Both the position numbers and the translations under genes were made by a program. Shown here piece by piece: positions 33,537 through 44,088 of a DNA stretch of 64,000 nt; the stretch's first letter is position 1; each line of letters begins with the position of its first letter. The stretch is from the NCBI GenBank assembly GCA_902618175.1, contig CACMZN010000003.1, forward strand, positions 37,409-101,408, read 5' to 3'. Source of the DNA: an uncultured Verrucomicrobiota bacterium (GTDB lineage: Bacteria; Verrucomicrobiota; Verrucomicrobiia; Opitutales; Seribacteraceae). The notes under the pieces are model-generated. The model was not told where the DNA came from. It was given only the letters and a program-made list of their open reading frames with translations, and did not search any database.

Positions 33537-35996
33537 CTAAATCAATTTTTGTAATTCTTCCGCTCCAAGAGAAACCTGGTGTGCTTCTGATTCAGAGAAA
33601 ACCTGTTCCAGCAACTTGCGCTTTGCCTGCTGCAGAAGAAGTACGTTTTCCTCTACGGTTCCGGAAGTGATAAGTTTGTATATGGTGACTTTTCTATCCT
33701 GACCAATCCGATGTGCCCGAGCACTGGCCTGTGCTTCAATCGCAGGGTTCCACCAAGGATCAAAGTGAACCACCACATCGGCTGCGGTTAGATTTAATCC
33801 AGTGCCACCTGCTTTGAGAGAGATGAGAAAAACAGGAACGGAATCATCTTGCTGAAAGCGATCGACTTGAGTCATTCGGTCCCTCGTTGCCCCGTCGATG
33901 TAGCAATAGCTGAGACTGGATGAATCCAATTCAGTTTTCAACAATTCAAGAACCTTGACAAACTGGGAAAAAACCAACATACGGTGTCCGCTTTCCAAGC
34001 AGGTGTAGAGGAGTTCTCGAAAAGCATTGAGCTTGGCGGATTGATCGGAGGGAAAATCTTCATGGATCAATCTTGGATCACAGCAGGTCTGTCGCAAGCG
34101 AAGCAGTTGCGTGAGTGTCTTCAGCCGCATCAATCCTTGGCTGGCCCCGGAACCGGCAAGTTCATCCAGTTCTTTCTGAGCGGATTGGCGAATATCTTCG
34201 TATCTACGTTTCTGTTCTTCGGTTAGGTCGAGGTATAGAATGTGTTCGATTTTTTCGGGAAGTTCGGGGGCGACTTCCTTTTTACTGCGGCGAAGAAGGT
34301 ATGGAGCCGATTCTTTAAGAATTTTCTGTTCATGCCAAATGCGCTCTTCACCCCGGGATGAGGGAGGTAGTTTTGGACTTGCCCCAGGAAGAAGAAATTC
34401 AAAGAGGGAAAGCAAATCAGATATGCTGTTTTCAATGGGCGTCCCGGTGAGCAAAATCCTCCCCTCCGAAGAAAGAGATGACATGGCTTGAGCAATATTA
34501 GTCCTTCGATTTTTTAAGTGCTGAGCCTCATCTCCAATTACGCAGAGGAAGGAGATGGATTTAAAAAGTTCAAGATCTTTTGTCAGGGTGGCATAGGAGG
34601 TGACTAGTAAATCATGTCTACAGAGAATGTTTTTTTCTGTCGTGCGTTTTGATCCATGATGGACTTGAGTGGAAAATTCCGGACAAAATCGTTCGGCTTC
34701 TCTCTTCCAGTTTTGCAAAAGAGAGGCGGGACAAACCACCAGGGAGGGTGAAGTAAATCCCCTTTCCTTTCGCAGAACATGCAGAAAAGCAAGGGTTTGC
34801 AGAGTTTTCCCAAGTCCCATTTCATCGGCTAGAATACCTCCAAGTTTATTACGAAAAAGATGCAGCAACCAAGCCACTCCGGTAATTTGATATGGGCGAA
34901 GTGTCTTTTTTAGAGAAAGTCCCATCTTGGGAGAAGTTAATGTTGAAAGATTTCGCAAGGCGGTGCTGCGTCTTCTCCACTCCGCTGGAGGCTGAAAGCG
35001 CGGATCAGCTTCTTTAAGAAACTCTTCCATTGAAGGAGCTTGGAATTTTTCAATCTGATGAGTGGATCGAGTTAGTAGGGGAGCATCAGGATTGCCTGAA
35101 ATGTGTCGTTGCAGTCGACTGGCTTGATTCTTGAGATCACGGGTAAGCAGATAGACTTTTTTTCCGTGACGGATATGGTTTTTGCCTGTGGCAAGAGCAT
35201 GATCGAGTACGCTGGCTGGAACATCCCCCGCCTTGATGAATACTTCGACTTCCGTAGTTTCAGAAGATTCGGTGGCTTTGGTATGCAATGCCGCTTTTTG
35301 GACAACGGAAGTGAGCCTGCGGAAATTATCTGTGAATCCTACTCCGTAATCGAGTTCTAGTTCTTCCTGATGACTGGCCAAAAACTCAAGAACGGCAGAT
35401 GAGTTGCGCAACCACCACCAATGTCTGTGCGATCGATCGCGAAGAAAATTCCATTCTCGGAGCAAACGCAAAATTTCCTTATAGCTGGGATGTTCCGAAG
35501 AGGGCAGGATGATGCGAAGATATTCCGTGGACCCTTCAACTTCTATTGGAGGACCTCGATACTTCTTTTCTTCTGCGATTGGTTCTATTGATTCTTCACT
35601 TGAAATCTCTCGAATTATCTTCGGTCGCTGAGGGCTTTCGGATTCTGAGAGACAAATGAATTCGCTGACTCCCAGCAGGTTTCCTTCTTTCCACTGGAAT
35701 AGACGTTCTGGTTCGTTTGCTGGGAAAAAACAGGGTACTTCATGAAGAAGTTTAAGAAGTTCAGCGGCTTGGTTCAAATTAAGTTGAAGGAAAGAGGAGA
35801 CCATTCCACCACACCATTGTGACAAGGCGAAAAGAGCGGTGCGTTCGGAATCAGGCAAATCCGCAAAGTCTTCTGGCAGACATTTTTCCGGGGGGATTCG
35901 CGAACCATCCGATTGCTCAAGTTCGATTTTTGTGGGTATGGCGTTGCGCTGTATGCAACCCGACATGATCGGAGGTAGGAGAATGCGGAGTCTCAC
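33537..35996 (-). CDS. SNF2/Rad54-family helicase-like ATPase
   Basis: An 819-residue bacterial SNF2 protein. Residues about 1-350 are a poorly conserved N-terminal region. The ATPase follows: motif I DEMGLGKTLQTL, motif Ia VVCPASLLQNWKREA, motif II GDEAQHLKN, motif III LTGTPIENS, then the second RecA lobe with VFSQFVKVLELL, SLKAGGTGLNLTAADVV and ARAHRIGQDRKVTIYKLI (motif VI). Such proteins move along DNA and remodel protein-DNA complexes or act in transcription recycling like HepA/RapA; the exact role is unknown. The GTG start at 35996 overlaps the alaS stop (GTGA); an ATG at 35966 is an alternative. Confidence 0.9.
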   Translation of the reverse strand: MRLRILLPPIMSGCIQRNAIPTKIELEQSDGSRIPPEKCLPEDFADLPDSERTALFALSQWCGGMVSSFLQLNLNQAAELLKLLHEVPCFFPANEPERLFQWKEGNLLGVSEFICLSESESPQRPKIIREISSEESIEPIAEEKKYRGPPIEVEGSTEYLRIILPSSEHPSYKEILRLLREWNFLRDRSHRHWWWLRNSSAVLEFLASHQEELELDYGVGFTDNFRRLTSVVQKAALHTKATESSETTEVEVFIKAGDVPASVLDHALATGKNHIRHGKKVYLLTRDLKNQASRLQRHISGNPDAPLLTRSTHQIEKFQAPSMEEFLKEADPRFQPPAEWRRRSTALRNLSTLTSPKMGLSLKKTLRPYQITGVAWLLHLFRNKLGGILADEMGLGKTLQTLAFLHVLRKERGFTSPSLVVCPASLLQNWKREAERFCPEFSTQVHHGSKRTTEKNILCRHDLLVTSYATLTKDLELFKSISFLCVIGDEAQHLKNRRTNIAQAMSSLSSEGRILLTGTPIENSISDLLSLFEFLLPGASPKLPPSSRGEERIWHEQKILKESAPYLLRRSKKEVAPELPEKIEHILYLDLTEEQKRRYEDIRQSAQKELDELAGSGASQGLMRLKTLTQLLRLRQTCCDPRLIHEDFPSDQSAKLNAFRELLYTCLESGHRMLVFSQFVKVLELLKTELDSSSLSYCYIDGATRDRMTQVDRFQQDDSVPVFLISLKAGGTGLNLTAADVVVHFDPWWNPAIEAQASARAHRIGQDRKVTIYKLITSGTVEENVLLLQQAKRKLLEQVFSESEAHQVSLGAEELQKLI

Positions 35997-38680
35997 TCTG
36001 AGGAAATCGAAAATGAAATATTTTTCAACTCATGGTTCAAGTCTTTCCCAACAGGCGCTCCACCCATCGCGAAATCGGGTTTTCCGCCACCTTTGCCACC
36101 AAGTTTTTCTGCAAGTTTTCCAAGATATTTTCCAGCTTCATGTCCGGCATTCACCGCTTCTCTCGTGCAGATGCAGACCATGCAGAATTTTTCGTTTGCT
36201 TCGCTGGCGAGAAGGACAACCGATGGAGCAGCTCGCTTGCTTAGATGGATGGCAAGGCAACGAAGATCATTTGGACTTAAGTTGGGAACCACAGCCTTAA
36301 TCAGTCGAAGATCGTCTTTCAGTTGGGCCTGTTCAATCAATTGATCAGCCAGTTCGGACTGTCCTTGTTGTTCCAGAGATCGAAGTCTTTTCTCCACTTC
36401 CTTTGCTTGGATCTGCATCTTAGTAATTCGATTGACCAAATCTTGAGGCTTGCAAGCGAAGCGATGGCAAAGACTCTGAACTTGTGAAACTTTTCTGGTT
36501 GTCCACTGGTAGGCGGATAACCCGGCTACTGCCTCCATTCTTCTGGTGCCAGCAGAAATCGCAGATTCTGCGATGATTCGAATCGAACCGATTTCCCCAG
36601 CTGAATAAACATGGGTTCCCGCGCATAGTTCAAGGCTCCAACCACCCAAATCCACAACTCGCACGATATCACCGTACTTATCTCCGAAAAAAGCAATTAC
36701 ATCTTCAGGTTTGTCCGAAAAGGGGACTTGGTAAGATCGAAGACGGTCATTGATCAGGATTTTCTCATTGGACAATCGTTCAATCTCAGCGATCGCGTCT
36801 GGTTTTACGGCTTCAAAATGTGAAAAATCAAACCGCAGGCGCGTAGGTTGGACAAGCGATCCGGCTTGTCGAACATGATCTCCCAAGACTTTTCGCAGAG
36901 CCCAGTGAAGAATGTGTGTAGCGGTATGGTGTCTTTGAATTGCTTGTCGGCGTTCAAGATCGACACTTAGAATACAGGCTTCTCTTTTCCAGTTTAGATT
37001 TTCGGGTGCAGCTTCCAGGGCATGAAGAAAGCGCCCGCGGGAATCCTTGACAACGTTGGTGATCAAAAGAGTCTGATCGTCTATTGTGACCATGCCGGAA
37101 TCTCCAACTTGGCCACCCATTTCCGCATAAAAAGGAGATTTGTCAAAAATCAAGTAAGTGGTATTCCCATACAAGATCCTGTCTACGCTTTTGCTGGAGA
37201 AATTTAGCAGATTTTCCAATTCATACCCCACGAATTCTGTGGCATCAGAGCTTTCGGTCTCCTCTTGAACTGTCAGTTGAACCTCCTTACGAGCCTTCCG
37301 AGCGCGTTTTCTCTGTTCGTTCATGGACTCTTCAAAAGCATTGCAATCTACGGAAAAGCCAGATTCGCGCGCTAATAATTCAGTTAGATCCAGAGGAAAA
37401 CCATAGGTGTCGTACAGTTTGAAAGCGAAGGTTCCGGACAACTGATGACCAGATTCCATATTCTTCACCTCCTTTTGAAAAAGGTCGATTCCTCGATCAA
37501 GAGTTTTGTTGAACGATTCTTCCTCGGAAAGAACGGTTTTCACAATGAATTCGTCCCTTTCCTTGAGCTCGGGAAAGTGTGCGTTCATTTGTCGAATGAG
37601 AGTCGGAGCAAGGAGATGAAAGAATGGTTTTTGAAAACCAAGATTCCGACCATATCGTATGCCTCTTCGCAAAATACGCCTCAAAACATAGTTTCGACCA
37701 CTGTTCCCGGGGATAATTCCGTCGGCGATTGAAAAACACAGAGCCCTAAGATGATCCGCAATGACTCGGAAAGCGACATCTATCTCTTCTTGTTCATTTG
37801 CAGGCTTTCCACTTTCTGGCAAAGTGGATCCATAGGTCTTGCCGGATAATGCGCTTAGCTTTTCAAATATGGGTGAAAACACATCTGTCTCATAATTGGA
37901 GGTGGGTTTTGAAAAATCGGTAAACCCTTTGGTTGCTTGCATTACGGCAGCGACTCGTTCGAAGCCCATGCCAGTATCCACGTGTTTCGCGGTGAGGGGA
38001 GTGTATCTTCCACTCTGATCGGCGTTGAATTGAATGAACACTAGATTCCAAATTTCGATGCACAGGTGCGAATCCGCATTGACCAGGTTTCCGAAAGAAT
38101 TTCCTTTCGGAGTCAAATCCATGTGTAGTTCGCTGCAGGGACCGCATGGTCCAGTCTCACCCATCATCCAAAAATTGTCTTTTTTTCCACCATTAATGAT
38201 GTGAACTTCAGGATTGAGTCCGGCTTTTTGAAAGATCGAACTCCATACGGCGTGGGCTTCACTATCGAATTCAGCAGGTTCGTTGGGACCAGGATGGTAA
38301 ACTGTCGCATAAAGTCTATCGGGTGGAAATTTCCAAATTTCAACCAACAGCTCCCAAGCCCATTCGATGGCTTCCCGCTTAAAGTAATCGCCGAAAGACC
38401 AATTACCAAGCATTTCAAAAAAAGTATGATGATAGGTGTCGAATCCGACGTCTTCCAGGTCATTGTGCTTACCTCCAGCTCGAATGCATTTTTGGGTGTC
38501 CGCAACCCGGGGCATTGGAGGCTTTTGGTCTCCAAGAAAAAAGGGGACAAATCGATTCATCCCAGCATTGGTGAATAATAGATTTGGAGACTCCGGCAAT
38601 AACGGAGCCGAATGTAAGACCTGATGCTTCTTAGACTGGAAAAATTCAAGAAAGGACTGACGAATATCTGTTGCCTTCAT
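35993..38680 (-). CDS. alaS: alanyl-tRNA synthetase
   Basis: An 895-residue class II synthetase. It opens MKATDIRQSFLEFFQSKKHQVLHSAPLLP and carries LLFTNAGMNRFVPFFLG, DTYHHTFFEMLGNWSFGDYFK and the editing-domain zinc motifs HHTATHILHWALRKVLG and ELCAGTHVYSAGEIG. It ends with the C-Ala domain, including the glycine-rich GKGGGKPDFAMGG. It charges tRNA-Ala in the cytoplasm. ATG at 38680 is used; the frame extends to a TTG two codons earlier. It lies 39 bases downstream of leuB on the same strand and is coupled to the SNF2 gene. Confidence 0.96.
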   Translation of the reverse strand: MKATDIRQSFLEFFQSKKHQVLHSAPLLPESPNLLFTNAGMNRFVPFFLGDQKPPMPRVADTQKCIRAGGKHNDLEDVGFDTYHHTFFEMLGNWSFGDYFKREAIEWAWELLVEIWKFPPDRLYATVYHPGPNEPAEFDSEAHAVWSSIFQKAGLNPEVHIINGGKKDNFWMMGETGPCGPCSELHMDLTPKGNSFGNLVNADSHLCIEIWNLVFIQFNADQSGRYTPLTAKHVDTGMGFERVAAVMQATKGFTDFSKPTSNYETDVFSPIFEKLSALSGKTYGSTLPESGKPANEQEEIDVAFRVIADHLRALCFSIADGIIPGNSGRNYVLRRILRRGIRYGRNLGFQKPFFHLLAPTLIRQMNAHFPELKERDEFIVKTVLSEEESFNKTLDRGIDLFQKEVKNMESGHQLSGTFAFKLYDTYGFPLDLTELLARESGFSVDCNAFEESMNEQRKRARKARKEVQLTVQEETESSDATEFVGYELENLLNFSSKSVDRILYGNTTYLIFDKSPFYAEMGGQVGDSGMVTIDDQTLLITNVVKDSRGRFLHALEAAPENLNWKREACILSVDLERRQAIQRHHTATHILHWALRKVLGDHVRQAGSLVQPTRLRFDFSHFEAVKPDAIAEIERLSNEKILINDRLRSYQVPFSDKPEDVIAFFGDKYGDIVRVVDLGGWSLELCAGTHVYSAGEIGSIRIIAESAISAGTRRMEAVAGLSAYQWTTRKVSQVQSLCHRFACKPQDLVNRITKMQIQAKEVEKRLRSLEQQGQSELADQLIEQAQLKDDLRLIKAVVPNLSPNDLRCLAIHLSKRAAPSVVLLASEANEKFCMVCICTREAVNAGHEAGKYLGKLAEKLGGKGGGKPDFAMGGAPVGKDLNHELKNISFSISSE

Positions 38681-38719
38681 TATCAAATCACTAAAGCGAA
38701 AGCAGGTATTTGGCGAGTT

Positions 38720-39823
38720 TCAACCAAGGTGATCAATGATGGCTTGACCCATCTCCTGAGTGCCGATGGATTTCCCACCCTGTGCAACATCAATTGTACG
38801 AAAGCCTGCCCGAATGGTTTGTTTGACTGCTGATTCAATGGTTTCCGCTTCCTCTTCCATTCCAAAACTGTAGCGAAGCATCAAGGCAGCGCTAAGTATT
38901 TGAGCACATGGATTGGCAACATCCTTGCCGGCAATGTCAGGAGCGGTCCCTCCGGCAGGTTCATACAAACCGAAGGGTAATCCCATGCTGTTTCTGTCGG
39001 CGCCTAAGCTTGCGGACGCGAGCATACCGAGGGATCCGCAGATTACTGCAAGCTCGTCTGACAAAATGTCTCCAAACATGTTCTCAGTGACAATCACATC
39101 AAATTGATTTGGATCGCGAACCAATTGCATGGCTGCATTGTCCACATACATGTGTGAAAGCTCAATACTTGGATCGATTCGAGCAACATGTTCGGATACG
39201 ACTTGACGCCAAAGTATGGATGTTTCCAGGACATTTGCCTTGTCCACCGAACAAAGACGACCGCTGCGCAAAGAAGCAGCCTGGACAGCAACTTCGATGA
39301 TTCTCTCTATCTCCTTCGTCTGGTAGGTCATGGTATCAATGGCAAGTGTTTCTTTATTTGCCAAAATTTTTCTTGTTTTCGGCTTACCAAAATATATTCC
39401 ACCCGTTAGTTCTCTTACGCAAAGAACATCAATTCCCCTTTTTACAATGTCAGAACGAAGGGGTGAGATTCCTGATAGTTCTGGATAAAGGGTTCCTGGT
39501 CTTAAGTTGGCAAACAGCTCGAATTCTCTTCTCAAAGGGAGCAAAGCCGCACGTTCTGGTTGCTTGTCGGGTGCTAAGTTTTCCCATTTGGGACCTCCGA
39601 CTGAACCAAATAAGATAGCATCTGACTGGCGGCATGCAATGAGGGTGGATTCCGGCAAGGCGGATTCATGGTTATCGATTCCAATTCCGCCTACATCATG
39701 ATAACTCGTTTCGAAATTGAAATTTCGTTTATCAGCTAAAGCTTTGAGAACTCTCAAAGAAACATCTACAACTTCCGGACCGATTCCATCACCTGGGAGC
39801 GTTGCAAAGCATAGAGTATTCAT
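38720..39823 (-). CDS. leuB: 3-isopropylmalate dehydrogenase
   Basis: A 367-residue beta-decarboxylating dehydrogenase. It has ATLPGDGIGPEVVD, FGSVGGPKWENL, LPLRRELF-type RREFELFANLRPG, the substrate signature RELTGGIYFGKPKT, VDKANVLETSILWRQVV, and the C-terminal NAD-binding FGLYEPAGGTAPDIAGKDVANPCAQILSAA. The dinucleotide region suits NAD and leucine synthesis rather than isocitrate dehydrogenase. No leuA, leuC or leuD is nearby. ATG at 39823 starts the canonical N-terminus; the open frame upstream is not used. An inverted repeat overlaps its promoter area. Confidence 0.95.
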   Translation of the reverse strand: MNTLCFATLPGDGIGPEVVDVSLRVLKALADKRNFNFETSYHDVGGIGIDNHESALPESTLIACRQSDAILFGSVGGPKWENLAPDKQPERAALLPLRREFELFANLRPGTLYPELSGISPLRSDIVKRGIDVLCVRELTGGIYFGKPKTRKILANKETLAIDTMTYQTKEIERIIEVAVQAASLRSGRLCSVDKANVLETSILWRQVVSEHVARIDPSIELSHMYVDNAAMQLVRDPNQFDVIVTENMFGDILSDELAVICGSLGMLASASLGADRNSMGLPFGLYEPAGGTAPDIAGKDVANPCAQILSAALMLRYSFGMEEEAETIESAVKQTIRAGFRTIDVAQGGKSIGTQEMGQAIIDHLG

Positions 39824-39841
39824 AAAACGAAGCATCCATAA

Positions 39842-39860
39842 GCACAGATTACGACTGTGC
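39842..39860 (-). promoter_or_regulatory. inverted repeat upstream of leuB, possible operator or leader hairpin
   Basis: GCACAG (39842-39847) and CTGTGC (39855-39860) form a perfect 6-base inverted repeat with 7-base spacing, 19-37 bases before the leuB ATG. On the minus strand it overlaps a possible -35, TTGCAC (39862-39857). Confidence 0.35.
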
Positions 39861-39901
39861 AATGCTGAAAAAGAGAATTGATGACGAAGGGTACGAATTC
39901 A

Positions 39902-39930
39902 TTGACAATTTTCCAGTAACTTGATAAAAC
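39902..39930 (+). promoter_or_regulatory. sigma70-type promoter of the nusA-infB-rbfA operon
   Basis: A perfect -35 TTGACA (39902-39907), a 17-base spacer, and TAAAAC (39925-39930) as -10. Transcription would start near 39937, about 80 bases before the nusA ATG. Confidence 0.6.
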
Positions 39931-39957
39931 GAATGATTACAGTCTTATCCTCTAGTG

Positions 39958-39980
39958 GGCGGGCATTGCTCGCCTTTTTT
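39958..39980 (+). terminator. intrinsic terminator/attenuator in the nusA leader
   Basis: GGCGGGC (39958-39964) pairs with GCTCGCC (39968-39974), seven pairs including one G-U, with an ATT loop, followed by six T (39975-39980). It lies between the nusA promoter and the nusA start, about 20-45 bases into the transcript, with no plus-strand gene upstream that it could serve. Confidence 0.65.
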
Positions 39981-40017
39981 ATTCCAATTTTCCTTAATTT
40001 TAAATCAGCCGAAAGTC

Positions 40018-41289
40018 ATGAGTAGCGAAATCCTCGCAGTACTTGAATACATGGAAAAAGAGAAAGGCATCAGTCGTGAAGACATGATTGCCACCATTGA
40101 AAGTGCCGTGAAGGCTGCCGCGGAAAGAGGGGTTAACACTTCCAGTGACATAAGAGTGGAAATCAACCCGAAAAGCGGAGCAATGCAAGCATGGACTCAG
40201 TTGTTGGTTGTCGAGTCGGTTTCCGACACTTCACGAGAAATACATCTTGATAAAGCCAGGCTTTATGCCGAGAACCCACAAGTTGGGGATTTTGTTGAAC
40301 GACAACTTGATCCTTCGTACCTTGGTCGCATTGCTGCAAAAACCGCGGAGCAAGCAATAAAGCAGAGACTTAGACAATTTGAAAAAGAACATATCTACGA
40401 CGAATTCCGTGATCAAGTGGGGAATTTGGTGACAGGTATCGTACGCCGGAAAGAAAGAGGCGACCTGGTAATCGAAGTAGGAAAGGCGGAAGCACTCTTA
40501 CCTTGGCGGGAACGTGTTCCCGGTGAAGATTGGGTTCCCGGTGAGCGGATTCGTTGTTTGCTTAATAAATTGGAGCAACATGGAAGAGGACCGGAATTGA
40601 TCTTGAGTCGGTCGAATCTGAATTTCGTTCGCAAACTTTTCGAAATGGAAGTTTCCGAAATTGCTGATGGTACGGTAACTTTGGCTGCGATGGCACGAGA
40701 ACCAGGATACCGAACCAAAGTTTGCGTAAAAAGCATGGATCCCAAAGTCGATCCAGTGGGAGCATGCGTCGGAGCAAGGGGGGCTCGCGTCAAAAGCATT
40801 GTTCGTGAAATGAATGGCGAAAAAGTTGATATAGTTCGTTGGTTTGAGGATCCGATTGAGCAATTGGCGGAGGCTTTAAAGCCAGCCAATCCTCAGAACG
40901 TCAACTTGGATCGCGACAAACGGCGAATGTACTTCGAGGTAATCGAGGATGATCTGTCCGTGGCCATCGGAAGGAAAGGAATCAATGCCAGATTGACTTC
41001 CCGTCTTCTAGGTTGGAAATTGGACATCGGCAAGGTTGTTGTCAAACAGGTTGGTTTTGACGAAAGAAAGGCTAAAGCCGCCGAGGCTCTGACTTCAGTG
41101 GGTATTGAATTTGTTATTGCAGATCGTTTGGTTGCCTTCGGTTTGGTAAGCCCCGAGGCTTTTGAAGGTGTGACTTCAGTGGATTTGGTTGGCTTGGGTT
41201 TTGAGGAAAAGGTGGCGGAATCGATTTTGGAAAAGGTATCCTCTGGTTCAGTCATTAGAGAACCAGACGTTGGAGCCACGAATGCCTAA
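40018..41289 (+). CDS. nusA: transcription termination/antitermination factor NusA
   Basis: A 423-residue protein starting [22 protein letters not shown]. The N-terminal RNA-polymerase-binding domain (about 1-130) is followed by an S1 domain ([23 protein letters not shown]), then two KH domains ([23 protein letters not shown] and [24 protein letters not shown]). A short C-terminal helical segment ([18 protein letters not shown]) resembles one acidic repeat. It controls pausing, termination and antitermination. It begins the standard nusA-infB-rbfA operon but rimP, often upstream, is missing. An intrinsic terminator in its leader suggests autoregulation. Confidence 0.95.
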   Translation: MSSEILAVLEYMEKEKGISREDMIATIESAVKAAAERGVNTSSDIRVEINPKSGAMQAWTQLLVVESVSDTSREIHLDKARLYAENPQVGDFVERQLDPSYLGRIAAKTAEQAIKQRLRQFEKEHIYDEFRDQVGNLVTGIVRRKERGDLVIEVGKAEALLPWRERVPGEDWVPGERIRCLLNKLEQHGRGPELILSRSNLNFVRKLFEMEVSEIADGTVTLAAMAREPGYRTKVCVKSMDPKVDPVGACVGARGARVKSIVREMNGEKVDIVRWFEDPIEQLAEALKPANPQNVNLDRDKRRMYFEVIEDDLSVAIGRKGINARLTSRLLGWKLDIGKVVVKQVGFDERKAKAAEALTSVGIEFVIADRLVAFGLVSPEAFEGVTSVDLVGLGFEEKVAESILEKVSSGSVIREPDVGATNA

Positions 41290-41313
41290 AGGACAGATTC
41301 ATAGACAACACAT

Positions 41314-43635
41314 ATGAGTGTTCGTGTTCATGCATTAGCCAAGGAGATCAAGAAAACCAGTAAAGAGGTTTTAGATCTGTTGACTGAACGAGGATACGAT
41401 CTTAAGAGTGCCTCATCTACCATTGACAACATTACCGCACAATCACTCAAAGAGGAATTCTCATCCGAGAATGCCGCTTCTATGAATGAAAAATCCGACT
41501 CTTCTGCTGATGTGAAGTCATCTATGTCTTCCGAAGTTAAAACTTCCTCCGGATCTCCCAAAATTCCATTGGTTAAAAGCAAAGCAGACTTGGAAATTGA
41601 ACGAGTGGCTCGAGAAAAGGCCGACAAGTCGCAAAACGGAATTGCGCTAAAAGAAGAACGCTTGAAAAAAGATGAAGTTTCTCCTGCTTCATCCAGCAAA
41701 TCACCTTCTTTGCCACCCCCACCATCTAATAGAGCGTTTGCACCTGCTCCGCCACAGGCAGCCGGCAGGTCTGAAATACCTTCTCCTCCTAAATCCGAGT
41801 TGCCTACTGAAGAAAAAGACCAAGAAGGTGGATTGGTTGAGGGTAATTTGATTATCGTAAAACCACCAATTGTGGTTCGTGATTTTGCTTCTCTGATTGG
41901 GCTGAAGCCCTTTCAGCTGATTTCCGAACTGATGGAAACTGGAATTTTCGCGTCCATGAACCAGACTATTGAAGAAGACGTTGCCAGAAAGATTGCGAAG
42001 ATAAAGGGCTTCGATTTGGAAATCAGGCATCGCGGCACCAAAGTAGAGACACCCGTACAAAAGAAAAAGGAAGTCGTAGACGAGAGCGATGAAAAATTTC
42101 TTCAACCCCGTCCTCCCGTCGTATGCATTCTGGGCCACGTTGACCATGGAAAGACCACACTATTGGATACCATCCGCAAAGCTAATGTAGTCGCCGGAGA
42201 AGCCGGAGGCATTACTCAACATGTCGGTGCCTATCAAATTCGACACAATGAGCAAAACATCACTTTTCTCGATACCCCAGGCCATGCGGCATTTTCCAAG
42301 ATTCGAGAAAGAGGTGCAAGCCTCACGGATGTTTCGGTTTTAGTCGTTGCAGCTGATGACGGCTTCATGCCACAGACTGACGAAGCTCTCAAGTTTGCTC
42401 AAAGATCACAAGGTACTCTGCTTGTGGCCATTAATAAAATGGACGTTAAGGGAGCCGACCCCGATAAAGTAAAGACACAAATGCAAGAACGCTCGATTCC
42501 ATCTGAGGATTGGGGAGGTGAAATCGTTACCGTACAGCTTTCCGCTCTCAAGGGTACGAATGTAGATGAGTTGTTGGAAATGATTCTTTTGCAGGCCGAA
42601 CTTATGGAACTCAAAGCAAACCCAAATGCAGTTTGCGAAGGAATTGTAGTGGAGGCCCGAATGGAAGTTGGCAGAGGACCCACAGCTACTGTAATTGTTC
42701 AGAAGGGAACTTTGAAAATTGGCGACTCCATACATTGTGGCTCGGTTTTTTGTAAAGTAAAAGCGATGATTGACGATCGTGGTAAGTATGTGAAATCCGC
42801 CCCTCCAAGTACTCCCGTTAATATTCTGGGATGGTCTGACGTTCCTGATGCAGGGGCATCTTTCGCCCGTTCCAAGAACGAAAGAGAAGCAAGAAAAGAA
42901 TCTGAGGAAAAAAGACTTCTGGAAAGACACCAAAAACTCGAAATCAGACAAGATACTGAAATTGATTCTTCCGAAGAGTCTGGATTGAATGCCCTATTCG
43001 CGGCTATTTCTAAAAGTAAAGCCACTTCTTACAAAGTGATCCTCAAGGCCGATGTCAGAGGTTCGCTCGAAGCTCTTGAGGGATCGCTTGAACTCATCAG
43101 GAGTGATAAGGTTTTGCTTGAGGTTTTACAGGGCGAGGTTGGTCAAATTACTAAAAACGACATCAAAATGGCAAAAACCTCTGGAGCAGACGTGCTTGGA
43201 TTCAACGTTAAGCTTGAGAACGGGGTGATGGGTGAAGCAAAGCACTTAGGAGTAAATGTCTACCAGAATAACATTATTTACGAAATAATTGATTTGGTAA
43301 AGGAGAACATGGCTGATCTGCTTGAAGCTGAAGTGATTGAAAAAAAGACCGGAAGAGCAGAAATTCGTCAAGTTTTCAAAGTCAGCAAAGGAAGGATGGT
43401 TGCCGGATGTATGATTATGGAGGGATCCATAGGTAGAAACAAGGGTGCTCGTTTGTTACGTGGCGGAAAGGTTTTAGCGGAAGGAAAAATTGACACTCTC
43501 AAACGATTCAAGGAAGACGTAATGGAGGTAAAGGCTGGATTCGAATGTGGGATTCGTCTCGATTCTTTTGATCGGTATCAGAGTGGAGATGTCATTGAAA
43601 CTTTCGAATTGGAGAAGATTCGACCCACTCTTTGA
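41314..43635 (+). CDS. infB: translation initiation factor IF-2
   Basis: A 773-residue GTPase. It has the N-terminal IF2N helix ([23 protein letters not shown]), a low-complexity charged linker rich in Ser, Lys and Pro (about 55-180), a second IF2N-like region ([23 protein letters not shown]), and the G domain with [19 protein letters not shown] and NKMD. Domains II-IV follow, including [11 protein letters not shown] near the end. IF-2 places initiator tRNA on the 30S subunit. It lies 24 bases after nusA. The linker is shorter than in E. coli. Confidence 0.96.
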   Translation: MSVRVHALAKEIKKTSKEVLDLLTERGYDLKSASSTIDNITAQSLKEEFSSENAASMNEKSDSSADVKSSMSSEVKTSSGSPKIPLVKSKADLEIERVAREKADKSQNGIALKEERLKKDEVSPASSSKSPSLPPPPSNRAFAPAPPQAAGRSEIPSPPKSELPTEEKDQEGGLVEGNLIIVKPPIVVRDFASLIGLKPFQLISELMETGIFASMNQTIEEDVARKIAKIKGFDLEIRHRGTKVETPVQKKKEVVDESDEKFLQPRPPVVCILGHVDHGKTTLLDTIRKANVVAGEAGGITQHVGAYQIRHNEQNITFLDTPGHAAFSKIRERGASLTDVSVLVVAADDGFMPQTDEALKFAQRSQGTLLVAINKMDVKGADPDKVKTQMQERSIPSEDWGGEIVTVQLSALKGTNVDELLEMILLQAELMELKANPNAVCEGIVVEARMEVGRGPTATVIVQKGTLKIGDSIHCGSVFCKVKAMIDDRGKYVKSAPPSTPVNILGWSDVPDAGASFARSKNEREARKESEEKRLLERHQKLEIRQDTEIDSSEESGLNALFAAISKSKATSYKVILKADVRGSLEALEGSLELIRSDKVLLEVLQGEVGQITKNDIKMAKTSGADVLGFNVKLENGVMGEAKHLGVNVYQNNIIYEIIDLVKENMADLLEAEVIEKKTGRAEIRQVFKVSKGRMVAGCMIMEGSIGRNKGARLLRGGKVLAEGKIDTLKRFKEDVMEVKAGFECGIRLDSFDRYQSGDVIETFELEKIRPTL

Positions 43636-43643
43636 TTCAAATC

Positions 43644-44003
43644 ATGAGTTTGCGTCTTGCTCGGGTAAATGAGTTGATCAAACGCGAGATCGGCTCTTTT
43701 CTAAGTACACGATATCGCTCTGAAAGTGTTCGTTGGACGATTACTTCAGTAGACGTATCTGCCGACTTGAGAAATGCCACCGTTGCATATTCAGTGATTG
43801 GTGAGGAAATTCATGTCCGTGAAGCTCAGCACTTCTTTCGCCGTCACAGCGGAGAAATCAGAAAAGAGGTAAACAAATTTGTTGTTTTGAAATATTCGCC
43901 AAAATTGCACTTCGTGAGAGATTTAGGAATTGAAAGAGGCCATCGGGTAATGGAAATACTCGACGAACTGGAGTCTGAAAATTCTACCTCTAGAGATAAA
44001 TAG
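43644..44003 (+). CDS. rbfA: ribosome-binding factor A
   Basis: A 119-residue protein with the RbfA KH-like pattern: LRLARVNELIKREIGSFL at the start, WTITSVDVSADLRNATVAYSV and LKYSPKLHFVRDLGIERGHRVMEIL. It assists 30S maturation by acting on the 16S rRNA 5' end helix. The ATG at 43644 is eight bases after the infB stop; a TTG overlapping that stop is also in frame. It is the last gene of the nusA operon; no truB or rpsO follows. Confidence 0.93.
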   Translation: MSLRLARVNELIKREIGSFLSTRYRSESVRWTITSVDVSADLRNATVAYSVIGEEIHVREAQHFFRRHSGEIRKEVNKFVVLKYSPKLHFVRDLGIERGHRVMEILDELESENSTSRDK

Positions 44004-44028
44004 GTATAGTCTCAATGTCCCATGAGTT

Positions 44029-44046
44029 GTGACAAATCGTGACAAA
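44029..44046 (+). promoter_or_regulatory. tandem GTGACAAA direct repeat upstream of dnaK
   Basis: GTGACAAA occurs at 44029-44036 and again at 44039-44046, a ten-base (one helical turn) period, about 120 bases before dnaK and roughly 45-60 bases upstream of a TATAAT. This spacing suits a regulator dimer. No CIRCE element (TTAGCACTC-N9-GAGTGCTAA) is present. Confidence 0.35.
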
Positions 44047-44088
44047 GAGTCGCTGTTTAGCAATTAGTTTTTCAATGTATGAATAAAA

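Noticed and set aside
39955..40017. Longer NusA start running through the leader hairpin
   Set aside because: It would translate the terminator hairpin and T tract; NusA homologues start like [13 protein letters not shown] at 40018.
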